Assembly: GCA_009469675.1 (NCBI GenBank)
Contig: SSSZ01000036.1
Span: 1-44,176, forward strand
Direction: 5' to 3'
DNA: 44,176 bases
Source of the DNA: Azonexaceae bacterium
Lineage (GTDB): Bacteria; Pseudomonadota; Gammaproteobacteria; Burkholderiales; Rhodocyclaceae
A program made the position numbers and the translations under genes. Below the pieces are notes generated by a model, which saw nothing but the letters and a program-made list of their open reading frames with translations, had not been told where the DNA came from and searched no databases. Of this stretch, positions 7,878 to 16,343 are shown piece by piece (position 1 is the stretch's first letter; each line of letters starts with the position of its first letter).

Positions 7878-9280
7878 TGGGTTTTCAAGTCGTTCTGCTG
7901 TGGTCCGACCTGCTCATCTGGCTGCTGGTCGCCGTCGGCATCGGCGTGGGCGTTTTCATCGCCCGCAATCCGCCCCTGCTGGCGGCCTGGCGCCGGGTCG
8001 GCGCGAGCCGGGTGGGAATGGCGGCGGCCACCGTGCTGCTGGTCTTTGTCGTGGTCGGCCTGCTCGATTCCCTGCACTACCGGCGGCAACTCGACGGCAA
8101 GCCCGGACAGAAGGCGAGCTACGCCGTCGAAGTCCTGTCGCTCCTCGACGCGATCGCCGCGCCCCTGCGCAGCCGCAACGAAAAGACCTATTCCGAACCC
8201 TTCGCGACGAGGCTCTACGCCAAGGAAACCGTCGACGTCCCGGGCCGGGGCCAGGTGCGGGAATATCCCCGCCTCAAGTTCGGCGGCGCCCACCTGGGGG
8301 AACGGGAAGGCGAGGTGGCGGCCGACGTCGGCTTCACCGCCTTTCGCGCTGCGGTGATCGGCGTCTTGGCCTGGCTTGCCGTGGTCGCCGCGGCGATCGG
8401 GGCGGTGGCATGGCAAGGCGGCGTCTCCCACGGCGAGGCCGGGCGCCGGATCTGGGCCGGCGAAACCCGGTTCGCCTGGAACGCTGTGCTCGCCACCCTG
8501 GCCGCCGTCTTCCTGGTGGTCGTGCCGCTTCTCTGGCTGGCCGGCGGCTACCACGTCTTCGGCACCGACAAGGTGGGCCAGGACGTCCTCTACCAGGTGC
8601 TCAAGAGCGTGCGCACCGGCCTCATCATCGGCCTCGTCACGACCCTGGTGACCTTGCCTTTGGCGGTGTTGCTGGGCATCGTCGCCGGCTATTTCCGGGG
8701 CTGGGTCGACGACCTCATCCAGTATCTCTATACCGTGCTCAATTCCATTCCCGGCGTGCTCCTCATCGCCGCCGCGGTGCTCATGATGCAGGTGGTCATC
8801 GACACCCATCCCCAGTGGTTCTCCACCGCCGCCGAACGGGCCGACCTGCGCCTCCTCGCCCTTTGCTTCATCCTCGGCATCACCAGCTGGACGGGGCTGT
8901 GCCGGCTCCTGCGGGGCGAAACCCTGAAGCTGCGGGAACTGGAATACATCCAGGCGGCCCAGGCCTTCGGCGTCTCGTCCTGGCGCATCATCGTCCGCCA
9001 CATCCTGCCCAACCTCATGCACATCGTCATCATCGCCCTGGTCATGGATTTTTCCGGCCTGGTGCTGGCCGAGGCGGTGCTGTCGTACGTCGGCATCGGC
9101 GTCGATCCCACCATGGTCAGTTTCGGCACCATGATTAACAACGCCCGCATGGAACTGGGCCGCGAGCCGGCAGTCTGGTGGTCCCTGGCTGCCGCCTTCG
9201 CCGCCATGTTCATCCTCGTCCTGGCCGCCAATCTCTTTGCCGACGCCGTGCGCGACGCCTTTGATCCGAGGGCGGCATGA
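7874..9280 (+). CDS. Oligopeptide-type ABC transporter permease (DppC/YejE-like), enlarged
   Basis: This 468-aa inner-membrane permease has an EAA loop LEYIQAAQAFGVSSWRIIVR plus HILPN, and the C-terminal pattern GVDPTMVSFGTMINNAR typical of DppC/OppC. Family members are usually about 300-340 aa. The extra ~130 residues are an N-terminal region with additional membrane segments and a hydrophilic stretch (about residues 75-155) that is probably periplasmic. This long form is reminiscent of YejE-like permeases. It overlaps the preceding permease gene by four bases and is separated from the ATPase gene by an inverted-repeat element. Confidence 0.85.
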   Translation: MMGFQVVLLWSDLLIWLLVAVGIGVGVFIARNPPLLAAWRRVGASRVGMAAATVLLVFVVVGLLDSLHYRRQLDGKPGQKASYAVEVLSLLDAIAAPLRSRNEKTYSEPFATRLYAKETVDVPGRGQVREYPRLKFGGAHLGEREGEVAADVGFTAFRAAVIGVLAWLAVVAAAIGAVAWQGGVSHGEAGRRIWAGETRFAWNAVLATLAAVFLVVVPLLWLAGGYHVFGTDKVGQDVLYQVLKSVRTGLIIGLVTTLVTLPLAVLLGIVAGYFRGWVDDLIQYLYTVLNSIPGVLLIAAAVLMMQVVIDTHPQWFSTAAERADLRLLALCFILGITSWTGLCRLLRGETLKLRELEYIQAAQAFGVSSWRIIVRHILPNLMHIVIIALVMDFSGLVLAEAVLSYVGIGVDPTMVSFGTMINNARMELGREPAVWWSLAAAFAAMFILVLAANLFADAVRDAFDPRAA

Positions 9281-9287
9281 GCCAACG

Positions 9288-9378
9288 AACCCAACGCCGA
9301 GGCGCCGAGGCGCAGGGAAGAACCTTGAACCGCGCCTCAACGATTTTCGCTGTGTCGCTGCGCCGCTGCGTTTCAATT
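9288..9378. repeat. Intergenic inverted-repeat element, copy A
   Basis: The left arm (9293-9320, beginning AACGCCGAGGCGCCGAGG) and right arm (9344-9378, ending CGCTGCGTTTCAATT) are imperfect reverse complements with a ~23-base centre. The same design recurs at 32567-32653 and 33881-33961. No open frame is contained. The right arm ends four bases before the ATPase ATG, and no Shine-Dalgarno is visible in between. Confidence 0.7.
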
Positions 9379-9382
9379 CCGC

Positions 9383-11374
9383 ATGTCTGATCCCCTCCTT
9401 TCCGTCCGCGACCTGCGCCTCGGTTTCACCGCCGGCCGCCGCGCCAAGACCCTGCTGGCGGTGGATGGCATCTCCTTTTCCGTGGGGTCCGGCGAGACCT
9501 TCGCACTCCTCGGCGAATCGGGCTGCGGCAAGTCGGCCACGGCGCAGGGGATCATGCGGCTCCTCCCGGGGGCCGGGCGGATCACCGGCGGCAGCGTGCG
9601 TCTGGCCGGAGAAGAGCTTCTCAACCTGGCCGAAGCCGACATGCGCCGCATCCGCGGCGCCCGCATGGCGATGATCTTCCAGGAGCCGGCCACCAGCCTC
9701 AACCCGGTGCTCACCGTCGGGCAGCAAATCGGCGAGGTGCTCTCCCGCCATCGCGGCCTGGCCGGCCCGGAGGCCGCAGCGGCCATGGCCGGACTCCTCA
9801 AACAGGTCGGTATCGCCGACCCCGAGCGGCGCCTCAACGAATATCCCTTCCAGCTTTCGGGGGGGATGAAGCAGCGGGTGATGATCGCCATCGCCCTGGC
9901 CGGCGAGCCGGAACTCCTCATCGCCGACGAACCGACCACCGCCCTGGACGTCACCGTCCAGGCCCAGATCCTCGATCTTCTCGCGGGGGTGCAGGCGGCC
10001 CGCGGCATGGGGCTGCTCCTCATCACCCACGACCTCGGCGTGGTGGCCCGCATGGCGAACCGCATCGGCGTCATGTACGCTGGCGAGCTGGTCGAGGTGG
10101 CGAGCCGGGAGGCCTTCTTCACGGCGCCGCAGCATCCCTACACCCGGGCGCTCTTCTCCGCGCTGCCCGAAGTGTCGCGCCGGGGCCATCCCCTGCTCAC
10201 CATCCCCGGCCAGGTGCCTTCCCTGGAGGCAATGCCGGCGGGCTGCCGCTTCGCCGACCGCTGCGGCCAGGTCATGGCGGTGTGCCGGGAGCACTCGCCG
10301 CCCTGGCGGGAGATCGCCGGCGGCCATGCCGTACGCTGCCACTGGCAGGCGGCGGACGACGGGGAAGCCAACGGCAGTCCGGGCAAACGGGCCGAACTCC
10401 AGTCACCCGACCGGCATCTGCTGGAAGTCGCCGATCTCAAGGTCCATTTTTCCATCCGCCGAGGCATCCTGCAGCGCACTGTCGGCTACGTCAAAGCCGT
10501 CGACGGCGTTTCCCTGGCCCTGACGCCGGGCCGCACTCTCGCCCTGGTGGGCGAATCGGGCTGCGGCAAGACGACGGTGGGCAAAGCCATCCTGCAATTG
10601 ATTGCGCCGACCGGCGGCAGCGTCCGCCTGGGCGCCACCGAACTGGTGGGGATGAAGCCCCGGCGTCTGCGGGCGGTGCGCCGCCACATGCAGATGGTTT
10701 TTCAGGATCCCTTCGCCTCCTTGAATCCGCGCCTGCGGGTCGGCGAGATCATCGCCGAGGGCATGGCGGCGCTGCGCGTCGGCAGCACGGCCGACCACGG
10801 GCCGGCGGTGGCGGCCTTGCTTGCCCAGGTCGGCCTGCCGGCCGAAGCGGCCGACCGTTTTCCCCACGAATTCTCCGGCGGCCAACGTCAGCGCATTGCC
10901 GTCGCTCGCGCCCTGGCGGTGCAGCCCGAACTCCTCATCTGCGACGAACCGACGTCGGCCCTCGACGTCTCGGTCCAGGCCCAGATTCTCAACCTCCTGA
11001 AAACCCTGCAGGAGGCCCTGGGTGTCGCCTACCTCTTCATCACCCACAACTTCGCCGTGGTCGAATACCTGGCCCACGATGTCGCGGTGATGTACCTGGG
11101 GCGCATCGTCGAGCGGGGCAGTGCCGAGGAGGTGCTGGGCAACCCGCGCCATCCCTATACCCGGGCGCTTCTCTCGGCGGTGCCCGTACCTCGGCTGGAA
11201 GGCCGGCCCGAGGCCATCAAACTGCCCGGCGAGACGCCGTCGCCGGCCAAGCCCCCGGCCGGCTGCCACTTCCATCCGCGCTGCATCCATGCCAGCGAGG
11301 CCTGCCGGCGCGACTACCCGGCCGGCACCCGGGTTTCCGAGACCCATACGGTGGTTTGCCACCTCTATCCATGA
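9383..11374 (+). CDS. Fused double ATPase of oligopeptide-type ABC transporter (DppD-DppF/YejF-like)
   Basis: This 663-aa cytoplasmic protein carries two complete ABC ATPase domains in tandem. Domain 1 has Walker A GESGCGKS (44-51), signature LSGGMKQ (158-164) and Walker B LLIADEP (178-184). Domain 2 has Walker A GESGCGKT (390-397), FSGGQRQR and LLICDEPTSALD. Each is followed by the Cys-containing oligopeptide-transporter C-terminal region (HPYTRALFSALP…CRFADRCG and HPYTRALLSAVP…CHFHPRC). It powers import through the two upstream permeases. E. coli YejF is also a fused ATPase but shorter (about 530 aa). A 102-base gap holding an inverted-repeat element separates it from the permease gene; no ribosome-binding site is obvious. 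Confidence 0.92.
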   Translation: MSDPLLSVRDLRLGFTAGRRAKTLLAVDGISFSVGSGETFALLGESGCGKSATAQGIMRLLPGAGRITGGSVRLAGEELLNLAEADMRRIRGARMAMIFQEPATSLNPVLTVGQQIGEVLSRHRGLAGPEAAAAMAGLLKQVGIADPERRLNEYPFQLSGGMKQRVMIAIALAGEPELLIADEPTTALDVTVQAQILDLLAGVQAARGMGLLLITHDLGVVARMANRIGVMYAGELVEVASREAFFTAPQHPYTRALFSALPEVSRRGHPLLTIPGQVPSLEAMPAGCRFADRCGQVMAVCREHSPPWREIAGGHAVRCHWQAADDGEANGSPGKRAELQSPDRHLLEVADLKVHFSIRRGILQRTVGYVKAVDGVSLALTPGRTLALVGESGCGKTTVGKAILQLIAPTGGSVRLGATELVGMKPRRLRAVRRHMQMVFQDPFASLNPRLRVGEIIAEGMAALRVGSTADHGPAVAALLAQVGLPAEAADRFPHEFSGGQRQRIAVARALAVQPELLICDEPTSALDVSVQAQILNLLKTLQEALGVAYLFITHNFAVVEYLAHDVAVMYLGRIVERGSAEEVLGNPRHPYTRALLSAVPVPRLEGRPEAIKLPGETPSPAKPPAGCHFHPRCIHASEACRRDYPAGTRVSETHTVVCHLYP

Positions 11375-11378
11375 AAAG

Positions 11379-11395
11379 CGCGGCCCGGGGCCGCG
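11379..11395. terminator. GC hairpin between convergent genes
   Basis: CGCGGCC (11379-11385) pairs with GGCCGCG (11389-11395) around a three-base loop, between the ends of the convergent ATPase and MltD-like genes. No T-tract follows on either strand, so intrinsic termination is uncertain. Confidence 0.3.
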
Positions 11396-11419
11396 TTCGC
11401 CAGGGGGGGGCGGAAAGGC

Positions 11420-12898
11420 TCAGGTACGGCGGCCGTGGACGGCGGCGACCTTGGCTCCCCGGGCCGCCGGTTTGGCGGCAAGGGATTTGGCCGGCGCCGC
11501 TTTGGCAACGGCTTTGCCTGTCGCCCGACCCGTGGCCTTGGCCGCCAGCTTGCCGCCCTTGGCCGGGCGGGCGAGCACGACCGCCTTGCCCTTGCCCGCC
11601 TTGGCGAATTTCTTGCTCCGGGGAGCGGGTTCGGGCAGGGCGATCTGGGGCAGCTTGGGCGCCGCGCCGGCCTCGTCCAGAGCGGCGCCGCCCTTGCCGC
11701 TCGGGACTAGCAGCAGGGCGCCGGTGCTGACCTTGATCTTGCCGTTCAGGCCATTGACGTGCTTCAGGTCGGAAAGGGAGATGCCGAAACGGGGCGCCAC
11801 CTTTTCCAGCCGGTCGCCGGCCTTGAGGGTGTAAGCCTGCCACTGGGTGAGGGGAGCCTCGTGGTTTTCCAGGTTGGACTGGAAGGTTTCGAGTTTCTCC
11901 GCCGGGATGACTACCGGGGTGTCGGCCTTGATGACCGGGCGGTTGTGTCCCGGATTGAGGGCGACGAACTCGGTGATCGGCATTTCCGCCAGCTTGGCGG
12001 CGGTCTTCAGATCCATCGGCTGCTTGGTCTCGACGGTGGCGAAGTAGGGGCGGTTGAGGAGTTCGGGCAGCTTCAGTTCGGCCATCAGGCGCGGATTGCC
12101 GAAAATGTTCTTCAAGGCCTGCAGCTTGGGGACGTAATGCCGCGTCTCGTTCGGCATGGTGAGGCTGGAAAAATCGGTGGGCAGGCCCTTGGCGAGGTTT
12201 TTCTCGACCGCCCGCTTGACGGCGTTTTCGCCCCAGTTGTAGGAGGCCAGGGCGAGGTGCCAGTCGCTGTTCATCTCGTAGATGGCCTGCAGATAGTCAA
12301 GGGCGGCGCTGGTCGAGGCCAGGATGTCGCGCCGCTGGTCCTGCCACCAGTCCTGGGTCAGGTTGTAGCGCTTGCCGGTGGCCGGGATGAACTGCCACAG
12401 GCCGGAGGCGTGAGCGCGGGAATAGGCCATCGGATTGAAGGAACTTTCCACCATGGGCAGGAGGGCCAGTTCGGTGGGCATGCCGCGCTTTTCTAGTTCT
12501 TCGACGATGTGGTGCAGGTAGCGGCGGCTGCGCTCAACCATGCGGCGCAACATGTCCGGCCGGTTCTGGTACCACTGCTGGTGCATGAGGACGACGTCGT
12601 CGTTGAGGTTGGGCATCGAGAAACCGTTGCGGATGCGCACCCAAAGGTCTGAGGTTTCGGCGGTGAGGTCGATGGTGTCGGTGATGGCCGGGGCCGCCAA
12701 GACTTCATGGACGGCCAGGGCTTCGTGGGGCGCGACGGCGGGCGCCGCTTCCTGGGGAGAAAGCAGGGCGAGGGCCGGGAAGGATTCGAAAAACTGGGCC
12801 TGGGCCGGTGCCGCGAAGAAGGCGGCGACCAGGGCCGCGGCGCCGGTGCGCCGCAGAGACTGCGGGAAGAGCCGCGACAGAACGTTTCGATGCTGCAT
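11420..12898 (-). CDS. mltD: Membrane-bound lytic murein transglycosylase D-like, with LysM
   Basis: The protein is 492 aa from ATG 12898, with AGGAGG upstream. A signal peptide (about 1-34, ending PAQAQ) sends it to the periplasm. The SLT family-1 domain has catalytic Glu151 in LLPMVESSFNPMAYS, plus ASGLWQFIPATGKRY and ALASYNWGENAV. A LysM peptidoglycan-binding repeat covers 356-399 (YTLKAGDRLEKVAPRFGIS). There is no lipobox, unlike E. coli MltD. The last ~90 residues are a Lys/Ala-rich low-complexity tail like a histone H1 tail, unusual for this family. It cleaves peptidoglycan to 1,6-anhydromuropeptides. Upstream on the same strand is the tRNA cluster, with a terminator in between. Confidence 0.87.
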   Translation of the reverse strand: MQHRNVLSRLFPQSLRRTGAAALVAAFFAAPAQAQFFESFPALALLSPQEAAPAVAPHEALAVHEVLAAPAITDTIDLTAETSDLWVRIRNGFSMPNLNDDVVLMHQQWYQNRPDMLRRMVERSRRYLHHIVEELEKRGMPTELALLPMVESSFNPMAYSRAHASGLWQFIPATGKRYNLTQDWWQDQRRDILASTSAALDYLQAIYEMNSDWHLALASYNWGENAVKRAVEKNLAKGLPTDFSSLTMPNETRHYVPKLQALKNIFGNPRLMAELKLPELLNRPYFATVETKQPMDLKTAAKLAEMPITEFVALNPGHNRPVIKADTPVVIPAEKLETFQSNLENHEAPLTQWQAYTLKAGDRLEKVAPRFGISLSDLKHVNGLNGKIKVSTGALLLVPSGKGGAALDEAGAAPKLPQIALPEPAPRSKKFAKAGKGKAVVLARPAKGGKLAAKATGRATGKAVAKAAPAKSLAAKPAARGAKVAAVHGRRT

Positions 12899-12983
12899 GA
12901 GGGGGCCTCCTGGCACGAACGGGGTCGACGAAAATCGTGAAATTATACCGGATCGGAGGCGAATATCCTTGATCCAGGTAGGG

Positions 12984-13012
12984 AAAATAAAAAACCGGCC
13001 GGAGCCGGTTTT
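12984..13012 (-). terminator. Intrinsic terminator of the Ala-Glu-Asp tRNA unit
   Basis: Reading leftwards, AAAACCGGC and GCCGGTTTT form a stem with loop TCCG, followed by a T-rich tract. It starts 13 bases after the CCA end of tRNA-Asp and separates the tRNA unit from mltD. Confidence 0.85.
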
Positions 13013-13024
13013 CTATTTTTAAGG

Positions 13025-13101
13025 TGGCGGAGTGGACGGGACTCGAACCCGCGACCCCCGGCGTGACAGGCCGGTATTCTAACCGACTGAACTACCACTC
13101 C
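13025..13101 (-). tRNA. tRNA-Asp (GTC)
   Basis: A 77-nt cloverleaf with acceptor GGAGTGG/CCACTCC, discriminator G, encoded CCA, anticodon loop CTGTCAC (GTC) and T-arm GGTTCGAGTCC. It closely follows the E. coli tRNA-Asp pattern. Last gene of the three-tRNA unit. Confidence 0.97.
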
Positions 13102-13113
13102 GCGCTTAAGACT

Positions 13114-13189
13114 TGGCGTCCCCACGGGGATTCGAACCCCGGTTACCGCCGTGAAAGGGCGGTGTCCTAGGCCTCTAGACGATGGGGAC
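13114..13189 (-). tRNA. tRNA-Glu (TTC)
   Basis: A 76-nt cloverleaf beginning GTCCCCATCGTCTAGAGG, with anticodon loop CTTTCAC (TTC), T-arm GGTTCGAATCC and encoded CCA. Middle gene of the three-tRNA unit and close to gltX, whose product charges it. Confidence 0.97.
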
Positions 13190-13223
13190 CCGGACGTTAC
13201 TGCTGTTCTCTTTCACGGTTGCT

Positions 13224-13299
<76 letters not shown>

Positions 13300-13319
13300 G
13301 TTGCCGTGAAAGAGCGCGC

Positions 13320-13348
13320 ATTATAGGGAGGCAAAACGCTCTTGTAAA
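13320..13348 (-). promoter_or_regulatory. Sigma-70 promoter of the tRNA Ala-Glu-Asp unit
   Basis: Reading leftwards, TTTACA (13348-13343), a 17-base spacer and TATAAT (13325-13320), followed by a GCGCGC discriminator typical of stringently controlled stable-RNA promoters. It lies between the gltX stop and tRNA-Ala, so the tRNAs need not depend on gltX transcription. Confidence 0.85.
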
Positions 13349-13366
13349 CACCCTTTCGGCGATTTG

Positions 13367-14764
13367 TTAAATTTTCTCCCGGGCGAGCTTTTGCAGCACC
13401 CGCTCGCGGCCGATCAGGGCAATGACGGCGTCAACCGACGGGGTTTGCGCCTGGCCGGTGAGCATGACCCGCAGCGGCATGGCGAGCTTGGGCATCTTGA
13501 GGCCGTGCCGGGCGACGGTTTCCTTGATGAGGGCGTTGATGGCGGGGATCTCCCAGGCCACGCCGGCGATTCCCGCGGCGAAGTCGGCCAGGGCCGGGCG
13601 GGCCTCGTCGGAAAGATGCTGGGCCAGTAGTTCGGCGCTGGGTTCGACGTGGACATAGAAGGCTTCGACGGCGTCGGCCAGGACGTTCAGCGTGTTGCAG
13701 CGGTCGACGTAGAGGGCGACGGCCTGGGTGAGGTCGGGGCCGTCGGCGGTGGCGATGCCGCGGGCGGCGAGGCGGGGCTGCACCAGGGCGGCCAGCTCGG
13801 CGGCGGGAAGCTGCTTCATGTAGTGCTGGTTGAGCCAGAGAAGTTTTTCGGTATTGAACTGGGCGGCCGAGGCGGTGATGTGGTCGAGGTCGAACCATTC
13901 CACCAATTGCTGGCGGGAGAAGATTTCGTCGTCGCCGTGGGACCAGCCCAGCCGCGCCAGGTAATTGACGACGGCGTCCGGCAGGTAGCCGTCATCAAAG
14001 TACTGCATCACCGACACCGCGCCGTGGCGCTTGGACAGCTTGGTGCCGTCGTCGCCGAGGATCATCGAGAGGTGGGCGTACTGGGGAATGTCGGCGCCCA
14101 GGGCCGTGAGGATGTTGATCTGGCGCGGCGTGTTGTTCACATGGTCGTCGCCGCGGATGACGTGGGTGATGCCCATGTCCCAGTCGTCCACCACGACGCA
14201 GAAGTTATAGGTGGGGGTGCCGTCGGCGCGGGCGATGACGAGGTCGTCCAACTCGGCGTTGGCGAACTCGATGCGGCCCTTGACCTGGTCGGTCCAGGCG
14301 ACGACGCCGTCCCTGGGGTTCTTGAAGCGCACCACCGGCGGCACGCCGGCCGGCACGGGGGGCAGGGTCTTGCCCGCCTCGGGGCGCCAGCGGCCGTCGT
14401 AGCGGGGCTTTTCCTTCCGCGCTTCCTGTTCGGCGCGCAGGGCATCGAGTTCTTCCCGGGTGGTGTAGCAGTAATAGGCGGTGCCCGCCTGGAGCATCTG
14501 CTGGATCACTTCCCTGTAGCGGTCCATGCGCTGCATCTGATAGAAGGGGCCTTCGTCGTGGTCGAGGCCCAGCCAGGCCATGCCGTCGATGATGGCCTGG
14601 ACGGCTTCCGGCGTCGAGCGGGCGACGTCGGTGTCCTCGATGCGCAGGATGAACCTGCCCTCGCGGCGGCGGGCGTAGGCCCAGGAGAAGAGGGCGGTGC
14701 GGGCGCCGCCGATGTGGAGGAAACCGGTGGGGCTGGGGGCGAAACGGGTGCGGACTTGCGTCAT
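13367..14764 (-). CDS. gltX: Glutamyl-tRNA synthetase
   Basis: This 465-aa cytoplasmic class I aminoacyl-tRNA synthetase attaches Glu to tRNA-Glu. The N-terminus [19 protein letters not shown] contains the HIGH-type motif (HIGG, 17-20). The KMSKS-type motif is KLSKRHG (Lys242-Lys245). [14 protein letters not shown] and [14 protein letters not shown] are also typical. The length matches the bacterial family. A full-length hit with the discriminating EDTD segment makes the Glu rather than Gln enzyme clear. A TAGAAT box at 14806-14801 is a weak promoter candidate in the region shared with the divergent tRNA-Val promoter. The tRNA-Glu gene lies immediately downstream. Confidence 0.97.
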   Translation of the reverse strand: MTQVRTRFAPSPTGFLHIGGARTALFSWAYARRREGRFILRIEDTDVARSTPEAVQAIIDGMAWLGLDHDEGPFYQMQRMDRYREVIQQMLQAGTAYYCYTTREELDALRAEQEARKEKPRYDGRWRPEAGKTLPPVPAGVPPVVRFKNPRDGVVAWTDQVKGRIEFANAELDDLVIARADGTPTYNFCVVVDDWDMGITHVIRGDDHVNNTPRQINILTALGADIPQYAHLSMILGDDGTKLSKRHGAVSVMQYFDDGYLPDAVVNYLARLGWSHGDDEIFSRQQLVEWFDLDHITASAAQFNTEKLLWLNQHYMKQLPAAELAALVQPRLAARGIATADGPDLTQAVALYVDRCNTLNVLADAVEAFYVHVEPSAELLAQHLSDEARPALADFAAGIAGVAWEIPAINALIKETVARHGLKMPKLAMPLRVMLTGQAQTPSVDAVIALIGRERVLQKLAREKI

Positions 14765-14820
14765 GATGAAAAGGGCCGGGGTCTTGGAACAAAGGCCGCT
14801 ATTCTATCCCGACCGGCGGT

Positions 14821-14849
14821 TTGACCACCCCCGCGACTTGTGGTTAAAT
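14821..14849 (+). promoter_or_regulatory. Sigma-70 promoter of tRNA-Val
   Basis: TTGACC (14821-14826), 17-base spacer, TTAAAT (14844-14849), then a GC-rich discriminator (GCGCGCC) and the tRNA start 15 bases after the -10 box. Confidence 0.85.
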
Positions 14850-14864
14850 GCGCGCCTCCCAAAC

Positions 14865-14939
14865 GGGCGGCTAGCTCAGCGGTAGAGCACTGCCTTCACA
14901 CGGCAGGGGTCACAGGTTCGAACCCTGTGCCGCCCACCA
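14865..14939 (+). tRNA. tRNA-Val (CAC)
   Basis: A 75-nt cloverleaf with acceptor GGGCGGC/GCCGCCC, discriminator A and encoded CCA. Anticodon stem CTGCC/GGCAG encloses loop TTCACAC, giving CAC. D-arm TAGCTCAGCGG and T-arm GGTTCGAACCC are standard. It is a single-gene unit with its own promoter and terminator. Confidence 0.96.
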
Positions 14940-14946
14940 GTTGCAA

Positions 14947-14978
14947 GCAAAAAAGGTCACGGTCGGTGACCTTTTTGC
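14947..14978. terminator. Intrinsic terminator after tRNA-Val
   Basis: GCAAAAAAGGTCAC (14947-14960) pairs with GTGACCTTTTTGC (14966-14978) around loop GGTCG. The T-run sits in the right arm and continues as CTTT. The A-run on the left arm could let it work on the other strand too. Confidence 0.85.
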
Positions 14979-15038
14979 TTTCCGGCGCAACCGCGTTACG
15001 ATGCCGCCATCCCGTCAACCGCCTGCCGGTGCCTCCCC

Positions 15039-15437
15039 ATGACCCAGACCGACGCCAAACAGCCTTCCCGCCGCAACGTCGTTCTCGAAACCCTGCGCGG
15101 CAGCTTTGCCGTCTTCCGCGACTGCCGGCCCCTGGCCCTGGGCATCCACAAGACGATACGCGAGCGTTTTCCCGCAATGGACGTCGGCCAGTTGCGCACG
15201 GCGATGCGCATCCATACCGCGTCGACGCCCTACCTGAAGGCCCTGGCCAAGAGCGAATCCCGTTTCGATTTGGAAGGGCAGCCCGCCGGCGAGGTGACGC
15301 CGGAGCAGCGGGAGCAGGCCGCCAAGGATCTGCGCGAGCGCTTCAAGAAGGCGGCCGACCGGCGGCGCGAAGACAAGGAAGCCGAACTGCGCCAGGAGAA
15401 GCTCCTCCAGCTGGCGCAGAAATTCAATTCGCGCTGA
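15039..15437 (+). CDS. ProQ/FinO-domain RNA-binding protein
   Basis: This 132-aa cytoplasmic protein is composed almost entirely of a ProQ/FinO domain: FAVFRDCRPLALGIHKTIRERFP, VGQLRTAMRIHTASTPYLKAL, ESRFDLEGQPAGEVT. The family binds the 3' hairpin and U-tail of RNAs and acts as an sRNA/mRNA chaperone. The E. coli ProQ C-terminal Tudor domain is absent. Instead, a Lys/Arg/Glu-rich helix (about 87-130) probably contributes to RNA contact. It follows tRNA-Val and its terminator and precedes the alpha/beta hydrolase gene by 22 bases. Confidence 0.88.
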   Translation: MTQTDAKQPSRRNVVLETLRGSFAVFRDCRPLALGIHKTIRERFPAMDVGQLRTAMRIHTASTPYLKALAKSESRFDLEGQPAGEVTPEQREQAAKDLRERFKKAADRRREDKEAELRQEKLLQLAQKFNSR

Positions 15438-15459
15438 GTTCGCTGGGGATTCCGGCACC

Positions 15460-16338
15460 GTGATCGGCTGGCGTCAATCCCGGGTCGAGTCGATCGAACT
15501 CCGCGGCCTGCGGTACAGCGTCCGCCATTGGGGCGAGGCCGAGGCACCCCTGGTGTTCTTCCTGCACGGCTGGATGGACGCATCGGCCACTTTCCAGTTC
15601 GTGGTCGATGCCCTGGCCCGGGACTGGCATGTCGTGGCGCCGGACTGGCGGGGCTACGGCGCCTCCCAATGGCTTTCCCGCCCGTACTGGTTCGCCGATT
15701 ACTACGCCGACCTCGACGAACTGCTCCGCCACTATTCGCCCCATCGTCCGGCTCGCCTGGTCGGTCATAGCATGGGGGCGAACATCGCCGCCATCTATGC
15801 TGGCAGCCGGCCCGAGCGGGTGGGGCAACTGGCCATGCTCGATTTCCTCGGCCTCAAGACCCCCGACCCGGCTGCAGCCCCGGCTAGCCTGGGCAAATGG
15901 CTGGCCGGCCTTGAGGAAACGCCGGAACTGCGGCTGTACCGCGACCGGGCGGCCCTGGCGCGCCGCCTGTGCTTTGCCAACCCCCGCCTGACTCCCGAGC
16001 GGGCCGGATTCCTCGCCGCCCACGTCGGCCACGTCCGGGCCGACGGCCAGGTCGCCATGGCCTGCGATCCCTGGCACAAGATCGCCGCCCCCACCCCCTA
16101 CCGCGTCGACGACGCGCTTGCCTGCTGGCGGGCGATCACCGCGCCGGTGCTCATGCTGGTGGCGGAACGGGGGTTCGTCCGCCAGCGCTTCGGCGACGAC
16201 CCCGCGGAATACGAGCGGCGCACCGCCTGCTTTGCACGGCTCCAGGTCGTGACCGTTCCCGATGCCGGCCACAACCTCCAGCACGATCAGCCGGAACGGG
16301 TCGCCCAGGCCCTCGACGCCTTTCTCAGCCGGGACTGA
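15460..16338 (+). CDS. Alpha/beta-hydrolase family protein
   Basis: The protein is 292 aa from GTG 15460. It has the oxyanion segment FFLHGWMDASATFQFV, WRGYGAS, the nucleophile elbow LVGHSMGAN (Ser in GHSMG), an acid-bearing loop before PAPVLMLVAERGF-like sequence, and a C-terminal His in PDAGHNLQHDQP. It is a cytoplasmic serine hydrolase (esterase/lipase class) of unknown substrate. Acyl-transfer or lactonase activity cannot be excluded. It follows the ProQ-domain gene closely, and its stop is five bases from the stop of the convergent epd gene. Confidence 0.85.
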   Translation: MIGWRQSRVESIELRGLRYSVRHWGEAEAPLVFFLHGWMDASATFQFVVDALARDWHVVAPDWRGYGASQWLSRPYWFADYYADLDELLRHYSPHRPARLVGHSMGANIAAIYAGSRPERVGQLAMLDFLGLKTPDPAAAPASLGKWLAGLEETPELRLYRDRAALARRLCFANPRLTPERAGFLAAHVGHVRADGQVAMACDPWHKIAAPTPYRVDDALACWRAITAPVLMLVAERGFVRQRFGDDPAEYERRTACFARLQVVTVPDAGHNLQHDQPERVAQALDAFLSRD

Positions 16339-16343
16339 TCCGG

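Noticed and set aside
9281-9382. Repeat element as an insertion-sequence remnant
   Set aside because: There is no transposase fragment, no target duplication that I can see, and the arms are interior palindromes rather than terminal repeats of a gene.
7841-10342. Minus-strand open frame (833 codons) across the ABC transporter genes
   Set aside because: It spans two plus-strand genes and their gap, with His/Asp/Gly-rich nonsense composition. It is a shadow of GC-rich codons.
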